In this document: positions 1 through 7,200 of the stretch, piece after piece
Layout of the letters: each line of letters begins with the position of its first letter
How positions within the stretch are numbered: the first letter of the stretch is position 1
The notes under the pieces: model-generated
Told to the model about the DNA's origin: nothing
The model's database searches: none
Seen by the model: only the letters and a program-made list of their open reading frames with translations
Position numbers and translations under genes: made by a program
From: Hydrogenophaga sp.
GTDB taxonomy: Bacteria > Pseudomonadota > Gammaproteobacteria > Burkholderiales > Burkholderiaceae_C
Assembly: GCF_030158645.1 (NCBI RefSeq)
Contig: NZ_JAOASO010000113.1
Location: 1-35,795 of the forward strand
Reading direction: 5' to 3'
DNA length: 35,795 nucleotides

Positions 1-188
1 GTCATGTGGATGCTGCCGGTGATGCGCGCGCCCTTGAGCGGCTGCGCTTGGGCAAACTCTTCGCGGATGGCCATCAGGCCGGGCATTTCGGTCTCGGCGA
101 TCTTGACCTCTTTGCGGCCCCATTCGGCCAGGCCAATGTCGGCGATCGCGCAATCGGTGAAGGTGGGGTTGTTCAGACGTGCATTCAT
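1..188 (-). CDS. ahcY: Adenosylhomocysteinase, N-terminal part (truncated by window edge)
   Basis: This is the first 62 codons of S-adenosyl-L-homocysteine hydrolase, which splits S-adenosylhomocysteine (SAH) into homocysteine and adenosine and so removes the inhibitory product of methyl-transfer reactions. The start ATG is at 186-188 on the minus strand. The reading frame gives the family hallmarks [11 protein letters not shown] and [14 protein letters not shown], followed by [10 protein letters not shown], which leads into the substrate-binding domain. The rest of the gene lies beyond position 1. A GGAGCGAACC stretch just upstream of the ATG is a plausible ribosome binding site. The identity is strongly supported by the SAH riboswitch in its leader. 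Confidence 0.93.
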   Translation of the reverse strand, partial: MNARLNNPTFTDCAIADIGLAEWGRKEVKIAETEMPGLMAIREEFAQAQPLKGARITGSIHM

Positions 189-229
189 GGTTCGCTCCGG
201 TAAGGATGGATGAACCACATCGGCGGGCG

Positions 230-262
230 AAAAAAAGCTCATCGCACGGGATGTGGATGAGC
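230..262 (-). terminator. Intrinsic terminator competing with the SAH aptamer
   Basis: On the minus strand a GCTCATC arm (256-262) and a GATGAGC arm (237-243) form a perfect 7-bp stem with a 12-nt loop, followed immediately by seven T residues (230-236). The 5' arm shares GCTC with the 3' strand of the riboswitch pseudoknot (259-263), so aptamer and terminator cannot both form. This implies that SAH binding prevents termination and turns ahcY on. The structure is visible in the sequence; the switching mechanism is inferred. Confidence 0.75.
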
Positions 263-325
263 GTCGTTGCATGGATGGTCCGAGCCTCACGCCCCGCAAG
301 ATGGGGACGCTGCAACGCTCCTCGG
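258..325 (-). promoter_or_regulatory. SAH riboswitch aptamer in the ahcY leader
   Basis: The minus-strand transcript reads CCGAGGAGCGUUGCA at its 5' end and GCUCGG, then UGCAACGACGCUC, at its 3' end. These pair as the SAH riboswitch does. P1 is CCGAG with CUCGG. A long-range pseudoknot forms from GAGCG/CGCUC and UUGCA/UGCAA. An internal hairpin CCCC/GGGG lies between the halves. The element sits directly in front of ahcY, as expected for this class, which is known mainly from beta- and gammaproteobacteria and activates SAH recycling when SAH accumulates. The pairing was read directly from the sequence; ligand specificity follows from the family. Confidence 0.9.
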
Positions 326-332
326 ATGCGGG

Positions 333-338
333 ATTTTA
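333..338 (-). promoter_or_regulatory. Probable -10 element of the ahcY promoter
   Basis: TAAAAT on the minus strand lies seven bases upstream of the first aptamer base, where a -10 box would start transcription almost exactly at the riboswitch. No good -35 hexamer is visible at the usual spacing, so the assignment rests on position and hexamer quality only. Confidence 0.45.
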
Positions 339-417
339 GCCCAGCGCGCCTGCGGGTGGGTGTTTGTGGGGTCGAAGACCCGGACTTACCTCACGCCTGT
401 GCGACACTGCGCGCCCC

Positions 418-1230
418 ATGCCGACCCTGCCCACGCCCTCCCCGCTCGCCATGTGGCCCGCCTCGGAGCGCAGCCGCATCCACGGCGTGCTGACCGACAT
501 CGACGACACGCTGACGACCGACGGCGCGATCACGCCCGACGCGCTGGACGCCCTGCGCCGCCTGCGCGCCGCCGGTCTGCCGGTGCTCGCCATCACCGGC
601 CGGCCGGCCGGCTGGAGCGAGGCCTTTGCCCTGGCCTGGCCGGTGGACGCGATCGTGGCGGAGAACGGGGCCGTGGCGCTGTGGCGCGGCGACGACGGCC
701 AGCTCTGCCGGGACCATCTGCAGGACGCGACCACCCGGGCCACCAACTTCGCCCGCCTGCAGGCCACGGCGCAGCGTGTGTTGCGCGCGCTGCCCCAAGC
801 CCGCCTGGCCACCGACAGCCCCGGACGCGAGACCGACATCGCCATCGACCACAGCGAGTTCGCGCACCTGGATGAAAGGGAGATCGCACAGGTGGTGGCG
901 CTGATGCGCCGCGACGGCCTGAACGCCACCGTGAGCTCGATCCACATCAACGGCTGGATCGGCGAACACGACAAGCTGGCCGGCGCGCGCTGGATCGTTC
1001 GAACGCGCCTGGAGCGCGACCTCGACGCCGAACTCGATCGCTGGGTCTACGTGGGCGACTCCACCAACGACGCGCGCATGTTTGGCCATTTCCGGCACAG
1101 CGTGGGCGTGGCCAACGTGTCACGCTTCTGGTCTGCACTCAGCCACCACCCGCGCTTTGTGGCGCAAGGCGCGCGCGGCGCGGGCTTTGCCGAGGTGGCG
1201 GACGCGGTGCTGTCCGTCAGATCAACATGA
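418..1230 (+). CDS. HAD-superfamily (Cof/IIB-type) hydrolase
   Basis: A 270-residue protein of the haloacid dehalogenase superfamily, probably a sugar- or glycerate-phosphate phosphatase of the mannosyl-3-phosphoglycerate / sucrose-phosphatase type. Motif I is TDIDDTLT with the nucleophile and acid/base aspartates at D27 and D29. Motif II is AITGRPAGW, a conserved Lys occurs in HDKLAG, and motif IV is GDSTNDARMF. The IIB-type cap explains the roughly 150 residues between motifs II and IV. I chose the ATG at 418; an in-frame TTG at 364 would add 18 residues unlike the family, and the ATG at 451 is also possible. The stop overlaps the next start as ATGA, so it is translationally coupled to the MFS transporter, which suggests they handle the same metabolite. 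The substrate cannot be read from the sequence. Confidence 0.85.
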   Translation: MPTLPTPSPLAMWPASERSRIHGVLTDIDDTLTTDGAITPDALDALRRLRAAGLPVLAITGRPAGWSEAFALAWPVDAIVAENGAVALWRGDDGQLCRDHLQDATTRATNFARLQATAQRVLRALPQARLATDSPGRETDIAIDHSEFAHLDEREIAQVVALMRRDGLNATVSSIHINGWIGEHDKLAGARWIVRTRLERDLDAELDRWVYVGDSTNDARMFGHFRHSVGVANVSRFWSALSHHPRFVAQGARGAGFAEVADAVLSVRST

Positions 1231-2501
1231 CCGAACACCCGCTGCCACCCCAGCAAAGCCAGGCCCTCACCGGCGCCGCGCCGCCTGCGCTCGTGCCCGC
1301 GCAGGCCCGGCTCGGTCTGGTGGCCATCTTCGGCTCCACCTTTTTCCAGCTGGTGGGCTATTTCATGCTCATGCCGCTGCTGCTGCTCCGGCTCAAGGGC
1401 GACGGCGTGTCCACCGCGCTGGCCGGCGTGTTCGTGGCCACCGGCTGGCTCGGCGTGTTCGCCATGACACCCTTCGCCTCGGCCATCACGCAGCGCCTGG
1501 GGCGGCGGCCCTCGCTCTGGCTGGCGGCCTTCGTGCCGGTGATCGCCATCACCGGCTTCCTGTTCAGCGACTCGCTGGTGTTGTGGTTCGTCTGCATCCT
1601 GATCGAAGGCATGGCCGCCGGCCTGCGCTGGGTGCTCGCCGAAGCCATCGTGGCCGAGTTCTCCCCCGCACACCAGCGCGGGCGCAACGTCGGCATTTTC
1701 GAAACCATGGTCGGCACCACCTTTGTGCTCGGCCCGCTGGTGCTGGTGTGGTTCGGCGCGCAGAGCGATGCGGCGCTGTGGCTGGCGCTCGGGCTCACCG
1801 TGCTCGGTCTCGGCTGGAGCCTGCTCATTCCGCGCCTGCCGGCCGCCGCCGATGCGCACAACGCCAAGGTCGGACTCTCGGGCGTGTGGCATGCGCTGTG
1901 CGTGCACCCGCTGATCATGGCGGTGGGTTTTGTGGGCGGCTTCTTCGAGAGCGGCCTCACCTCCATCCTGCCGCTGTACGGCCTGGCGCTCGGCCTGGGC
2001 GCCACGGCCGCCGCCCTGCTGGTCTCGGCCAGCGGCCTGGGCAGCGCCATCATGATGCTGCCCGCCGGCCTGCTGGCCGACCGCCTGGCCCACCACCCCA
2101 CGCAGCGCTGGGGCAACGCGCGCGACACCCGCCTGAAGATCATGCGGCTGTGCGCCCTGGTGACGCTGCTGGCCACGCTGGTCATTCCCTTCGTGGCCGG
2201 CACGCCCTGGCTCGCCGCACCGGTGGCGTTTCTCTGGGGCGGCGCGGGTGGCAGCCTCTACACGCTCGCCATGATCGACATCGGCTCGCGCGAAGAAGGC
2301 ATCACGCTGGTCAACAGCACCGCGGTGCTGGTGCTCTCGTACACGCTGGGTGGCGTTCTCGCCCCGGCGCTGGGCGCCGCGGCCCTGCAGTGGGCGCCCA
2401 CGGTGGGCTTCCCGGTGCTGCTGGTGTCGGTCGCCGGCCTGGGCTGGTGGCTGTTGAGACGCGCGGCAAGGCCCCCATCTGCGGGAACCCCTCCGGGTTA
2501 A
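1227..2501 (+). CDS. Major facilitator superfamily transporter
   Basis: A 424-residue inner-membrane transporter with about twelve hydrophobic segments, the first at residues 29-55. An MFS loop-2/3 motif-A remnant, SAITQRLGRRPSL, lies near residues 85-97, and a second equivalent, LLADRLAHHP, begins the second half. A charged central loop (PRLPAAADAHNAKVGLSG) separates the two six-helix bundles. The start ATG overlaps the stop of the HAD hydrolase by 4 bp (ATGA), indicating one transcript. The N-terminal 25 residues are Pro/Ala-rich and cytoplasmic. The substrate is unknown; the pairing with a sugar-phosphatase-like protein weakly suggests a sugar or polyol. Confidence 0.85.
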   Translation: MTEHPLPPQQSQALTGAAPPALVPAQARLGLVAIFGSTFFQLVGYFMLMPLLLLRLKGDGVSTALAGVFVATGWLGVFAMTPFASAITQRLGRRPSLWLAAFVPVIAITGFLFSDSLVLWFVCILIEGMAAGLRWVLAEAIVAEFSPAHQRGRNVGIFETMVGTTFVLGPLVLVWFGAQSDAALWLALGLTVLGLGWSLLIPRLPAAADAHNAKVGLSGVWHALCVHPLIMAVGFVGGFFESGLTSILPLYGLALGLGATAAALLVSASGLGSAIMMLPAGLLADRLAHHPTQRWGNARDTRLKIMRLCALVTLLATLVIPFVAGTPWLAAPVAFLWGGAGGSLYTLAMIDIGSREEGITLVNSTAVLVLSYTLGGVLAPALGAAALQWAPTVGFPVLLVSVAGLGWWLLRRAARPPSAGTPPG

Positions 2502-2554
2502 GCTGCTCCCACGGGTGCGCCCTGTGTTTCCCGCCCTGCGAAAGGACCCTCCCC

Positions 2555-2938
2555 ATGGCCATCCCCTGGCTGCTCGCCCTCAAAGTGATCCCCTGGGGCG
2601 ACGTGATCGAACACGCGCCCAAGGTGCTCAACGCCGCCCGCAAGCTGATGGACCGGCAGAAGGCGCCCGAGAGCGCCCCCATCGCGGCCACGCCCATGGA
2701 TCTGGTGTCGGACACACCGCCCAGCCTGGGCGAACTGCGCAACCGCCTGATCGAAGCGCGCCAGCTGATCGACCAGCAGGCGCAAACACAAAGCCAGATG
2801 GCGCAGACCGTGGCCGAACTGGCCGAGCAGAACGCGCGGCTGGTGGCGGCCGTGGAGCTGCTGCGCGTGCGCACGCGCGTGTTCATGTTCGTCATCGCCG
2901 CACTGGTCATCGGCGTGATCGTGCTGTTCGCTCGCTGA
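2555..2938 (+). CDS. Small coiled-coil protein with C-terminal membrane anchor
   Basis: A 127-residue protein I do not recognise by family name. Residues 57-105 are a Gln/Glu/Ala-rich heptad region (LRNRLIEARQLIDQQ through VAELAEQNARLVAAVELL) predicted to form a coiled coil. Residues 107-126 are one hydrophobic helix (VFMFVIAALVIGVIVLF) ending in Ala-Arg, so the coil should be on one side of the membrane with the anchor at the C terminus. The N terminus has a short amphipathic or hydrophobic stretch. The ATG at 2555 follows AAAGGA with good spacing. A much longer in-frame reading upstream runs antiparallel in meaning to the MFS gene and is not coding. The gene abuts the convergent cysteine-cluster gene without any spacer. 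Confidence 0.75.
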   Translation: MAIPWLLALKVIPWGDVIEHAPKVLNAARKLMDRQKAPESAPIAATPMDLVSDTPPSLGELRNRLIEARQLIDQQAQTQSQMAQTVAELAEQNARLVAAVELLRVRTRVFMFVIAALVIGVIVLFAR

Positions 2939-3259
2939 TCAGCCCCGTTCGCTCGTCAGGCTGGCATCACAGCCCACGCCCGCCGCGATCCAGCGGCCCG
3001 CCAGCGTCTGCAGCACCGGCGCCGCCCAGCGCCAGCGCGGGCCCAGCACGCCCGCCGCGTCGGTGATGGCGCCGCAGCGGTAGACCGCTTGCACCTCGTC
3101 CCAGCGCAGCGCATCACACGCCCCGCGGCGCTTGCGCGAGATCACCTGGCCCAGCGGGCAGGGTTCGGCCAGACAGCACACCCCGCAGCCGTTGCAAGGG
3201 GCGCCCAGCGCGGGCTGCGCCGGGGCGGACGGGTGGATGTGGATGACCTGGTGGAGCAC
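2939..3259 (-). CDS. YkgJ-like cysteine-cluster protein
   Basis: A 106-residue protein with a cysteine cluster near the N terminus: C22, C25, C28, C29 and C34 in PCNGCGVCCLAEPCPLG. Additional cysteines lie at about 48, 62 and 97. This CxxCxxCC arrangement is the signature of the YkgJ-type zinc/iron-chelating domain, whose biochemical role is largely unknown. The start appears to be GTG at 3257-3259; there is no earlier ATG in frame that looks better. Its stop directly follows the stop of the coiled-coil gene on the other strand, so no terminator separates the two convergent genes. Confidence 0.75.
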   Translation of the reverse strand: MLHQVIHIHPSAPAQPALGAPCNGCGVCCLAEPCPLGQVISRKRRGACDALRWDEVQAVYRCGAITDAAGVLGPRWRWAAPVLQTLAGRWIAAGVGCDASLTSERG

Positions 3260-3302
3260 GGCACGAGCGTAACGCAGGTGTCACGCGTGTGGCGGGTGCG
3301 GC

Positions 3303-3331
3303 TTGCACGGCCACGCCGTGCGGGTCTATGG
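3303..3331 (+). promoter_or_regulatory. Candidate promoter and palindrome before the SMP-30-like gene
   Basis: TTGCAC (3303-3308) and TATGGT (3326-3331) are spaced by 17 bp, matching three and four of six sigma-70 consensus bases. A perfect inverted repeat GCACGGC-CAC-GCCGTGC (3305-3321) overlaps the -35 hexamer and the spacer, the right position for an operator. There is no T-run, so it is unlikely to be a terminator. Regulatory function is inferred. Confidence 0.4.
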
Positions 3332-3360
3332 TCGCCGTTCAACCACACACAGGAGACAGC

Positions 3361-4263
3361 ATGGCCATCGATCCGCGTTTCTCGGTTCTCGTTTCGGGGT
3401 ACACCTTTCTGGAGAGTCCCCGCTGGCACAACGACCACATCTGGCTGTCGGATTTCTACACGCACCAGGTCCTGCGCGTCGACCTGCAAGGCCGTGCAGA
3501 GAAGGTCGCCGATGTGCCCGAACAGCCGTCGGGCATGGGCTGGTTGCCCGATGGGCGCTTGCTGGTGGTGTCCATGCGCGATCGGAAGATCCTGCGTCAG
3601 GAAGCCGACGGCCGGCTCGTCACCCACGCCGACCTGTCGTCCGTGGCGGACGGCCACGCCAACGACATGGTGGTCGATGCCCAGGGCCGCGCCTTCGTGG
3701 GCAACTTCGGTTTTGATCTCATGGGTGGCGGTAAGCCGCAGGCGGCCACGCTGGCCCGGGTGGATCCCGACGGTTCGGTGCGCGCCGTGGCGAACGATCT
3801 TCATTTCCCCAACGGCAGCATGATCACGCCCGATGGAAAAACGCTCATCGTTGTCGAGACCATGGGCAACCGCATCTCGGCATTCGACCTGCAGGCCGAC
3901 GGGACCCTGGGGCCGCGCCGTGACTGGGCGGTTTTTGGCCCGGTGCCGACGCTGACCGACATCGGCACGGTGCTGGGCAGCCTCCAGGCAGCGCCCGATG
4001 GCGCCACCCTGGACGCCGAGGGGGCCGTCTGGTTTGCCGACGCCATCGGCAACCGGGTGGTGCGCATGGCGCCCGGTGGCGAGATCCTGGACAGCATCTC
4101 CACCGGCGCCCTTGGCGCCTTCGCCTGCACGCTCGGTGGTCCGGCCGGGCGCACGTTGTTCATTTGCGTGGCGCCCGACTTCAACGAATACGCGCGCCAA
4201 CAGGCGCGCGAAGCCTCGGTGTGGACCACCGAGGTGAGCGTGCCCGGCGCCGGGCGGCCCTGA
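3361..4263 (+). CDS. SMP-30/gluconolactonase/LRE-family protein
   Basis: A 300-residue beta-propeller protein of the SMP-30/gluconolactonase family, which hydrolyses sugar lactones or related esters using a divalent metal. Family metal-site elements are visible: the Glu of FLESPRWH near residue 20, the Asn of FPNGSMITPDG, and the Asp of AVWFADAIGNRVV. The HANDMVVDAQGRAFVGNFG block is typical of one propeller blade. The ATG at 3361 follows AGGAGA with ideal spacing. It is followed at once by the convergent UvrA-like gene. No sugar-pathway neighbours indicate the substrate, so the exact lactone is open. No signal peptide is visible, so it should be cytoplasmic. Confidence 0.85.
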   Translation: MAIDPRFSVLVSGYTFLESPRWHNDHIWLSDFYTHQVLRVDLQGRAEKVADVPEQPSGMGWLPDGRLLVVSMRDRKILRQEADGRLVTHADLSSVADGHANDMVVDAQGRAFVGNFGFDLMGGGKPQAATLARVDPDGSVRAVANDLHFPNGSMITPDGKTLIVVETMGNRISAFDLQADGTLGPRRDWAVFGPVPTLTDIGTVLGSLQAAPDGATLDAEGAVWFADAIGNRVVRMAPGGEILDSISTGALGAFACTLGGPAGRTLFICVAPDFNEYARQQAREASVWTTEVSVPGAGRP

Positions 4264-7200
4264 TCAGCGCGCCAGCACCGGCCCCAGCACCCGCCCGGTG
4301 TGGGTGTCCAGCCGCACCACCTCGTCGGGCGGGGCTGCGGCCACGATCAAACCACCACCGCCACCACCTTCGGGGCCGAGGTCGATGATCCAGTCGGCTT
4401 CGGCCATCACGTCCAGGTCGTGCTCGATCACCACCACGCTGTGGCCGCCGTCCACCAGGCGGTGCAGCACACGGATGAGTTTTTCCACGTCGGCCATGTG
4501 CAGGCCCACCGTGGGTTCGTCGAGCACGTAGAGCGTGTGTGGCGGCTTCTGGCCGCGGCGCGTGATGTCGTCGCGCACCTTGCTGAGCTCGGTCACCAGC
4601 TTGATGCGCTGCGCCTCGCCGCCACTGAGCGTGGGGCTGGGCTGGCCCAGCGTGAGGTAACCCAAGCCCACGTCCTTGAGCAACTGCAGCGGGTGGCCGA
4701 TGCTGGGCATGCTGGCGAAGAAGTCGACCGCTTCGTCCACCTCCATCTGCAGCACGTCGCCGATGCTCTTGCCCTTCCAGGTCACGGCCAGGGTTTCGGG
4801 GTTGAAGCGCGCGCCGTGGCAGACCTCGCAGGGCACCTTCACGTCGGGCAAAAAGCTCATCTCGATGGTGCGCATGCCCTGGCCTTCGCAGCCCGGGCAG
4901 CGGCCTTCGCCGGTGTTGAAGCTGAAGCGGCCCGGGCCGTAGCCGCGCGCCTTCGCTTCCAGCGTGTCGGCGAACAGCTTGCGCACCGTGTCCCAGAAAC
5001 CGATGTAGGTGGCCGGGCAGCTGCGCGGTGTTTTGCCGATGGGCGTCTGGTCGACTTCGAGCACGCGGTCCACGGTCTCGTATCCGCTCACGCTGGCGCA
5101 GCCCGACCACGCGGGGTACTGACCCTTGTCCATGGCGTCGCGGCCGGCCTTGGTGCTGCGCTGGGCGACGGCCGCGGCGACGTTGGTCAGCAACACGTCG
5201 CGCGCCAGCGTGGACTTGCCGGAGCCGGACACGCCGGTGATGACCACCAGGCGCTGCAGGGGGACCGCCGCGTCGAGCTGGTTGAGGTTGTGGAGTTGTG
5301 CGCGGTGGACGTGGAGCCACGGGGGACCCTCACCCCCGCCCTCTCCCGCAAGCGGGAGAGGGGGTTTTGCGCTCCCTCGCCCCTCTGGCGAGAGGGCTGG
5401 GGTGAGGGGCAACACGGGCCGTCTGGCCTGCAACGGATGCTTCATCGCATGCAACAGATACCGGCCGGTCACAGATTCGGGATTCGCCGACAAATCGTCC
5501 ACCGAACCCTGCGCCACCACGCGCCCGCCGCGTTTGCCCGCACTCGGGCCGATGTCGATGATGTGGTCGGCGCGGCGGATGGTGTCTTCGTCGTGCTCCA
5601 CCACCACCAGCGTGTTGCCCATGTCGCCGAGCTTGTGCAGCGCGTTGAGCAGTATCGCGTTGTCGCGCGCGTGCAGGCCGATGGTGGGCTCGTCGAGCAC
5701 GTAGCACACGCCCTGCAGGTTGCTGCCGAGCTGCGCGGCCAGGCGGATGCGCTGCGCCTCGCCGCCGCTGAGCGTGGGCGCGCCCCGGTCCAGCGTGAGG
5801 TAGTTCAATCCCACCTCTTCCAGGAAGGCCAGTCGGCTCTCGATCTCGGGCAACAGGTCGCGGGCGATGCCGGTTTCTCGCTTGGACATCACAGCGTCCT
5901 TCATGAGACCTTGCACCCACAAACGAACCTCGCGCACCGACAGCCGCGCCACATCGGTGATGCCCACGCCGCTGAACTTCACCGCGCGAGCCTGGGCGTT
6001 CAGACGCGTGCCTTCGCAAGTCGGGCAGACCTCGTCGACCAGGTCGTCCACCTCGGGTTCGGCAAAGCTCTGTTCACGGCCGCGTTCCTTGTCGTCGCGC
6101 ACCGAATCGTCGAGCACGCTGCGCTGGTCGCGCGAGAGCTTGAGGCCGGTGCCCACGCAGTCGGGGCACCAGCCGTGTTTGCTGTTGTACGAGAACAGGC
6201 GCGGGTCGAGCTCGGGGTAGCTGGTGGCGCAGACCGGGCAGGCGCGGGTGGTGGAGAACACCTCCAGCTGACCGAGTTCACGCGTCGAAGCACCTTCTTC
6301 CAAAGCCCGGGCCAGACCGTCGAGCGGGTGCAGCACGTGCACCACGCCCTTGCCGATCTCCAGCGCCTTGGTCAGCTGGCTGCGCAGCTGGGCCTCGTTG
6401 TCGGCGCTCACCACGAAGTCGGCCACCGGCAGCTCGATGGTGTGTTCCTTGAAGCGGTCGATGCGCGGGAAGCCGGTGGTGGGCAGAAACTCGCCGTCCA
6501 CCCGCAGGTGGGTGTGGCCGCGCGGGCGCGCCCAGTCGGCCAGCTCGGTGTAGACGCCCTTGCGGTTGACCACCAGCGGCGCGAGCAGGCCGATGTGTTG
6601 ACCCGCGTAGCGTTTGAGGATGGCGGCGGCGATGCTGTCGGCGCTCTGCGGCATCACGGCCGCGCCGTCGTGCACGCAGTGCTGTGTGCCCAGCTTCACG
6701 TAGAGCAGGCGCAGGAAATGCCAGACCTCGGTGGTGGTGCCCACCGTGCTCTTGCGCCCGCCGCGCGAGAGCCGCTGCTCGATCGCCACCGTGGGCGGGA
6801 TGCCGTAGACCGCGTCCACCTCGGGGCGGCCTGCCGGCTGCACGATGCTGCGCGCGTAGGCGTTCAGGCTCTCCAGGTAGCGGCGCTGGCCTTCGTTGAA
6901 CAGGATGTCGAAGGCCAGCGTGGACTTGCCCGAACCGCTCACGCCCGAGATCACGTTGAACTGGCCGCGCGGGATGTTCACGCTCAGGTTCTTGAGGTTG
7001 TGTTCCTTGGCGTTGACGATGCGGATGGCGTTGCCGTGCTGGTCGCTGCGGCGCGCGGCGGCGGCCAGACCGCTGGACTGGCCCAGGTAGTCGGCCGCTC
7101 GGCCTTCGCGCACCGCGTGCACCTCGCCCATGGACAGCGCGTACTCGCGCAGCGCCTTGGCCGTGTGGCTGCTGGCGTGCTCGCGCACCTGCTCGGGCGG

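Noticed and set aside
1082-2554. Long upstream extension of the coiled-coil gene across the MFS gene
   Set aside because: It is an out-of-frame reading of the MFS gene. The ATG at 2555 with its AAAGGA site is the natural start.
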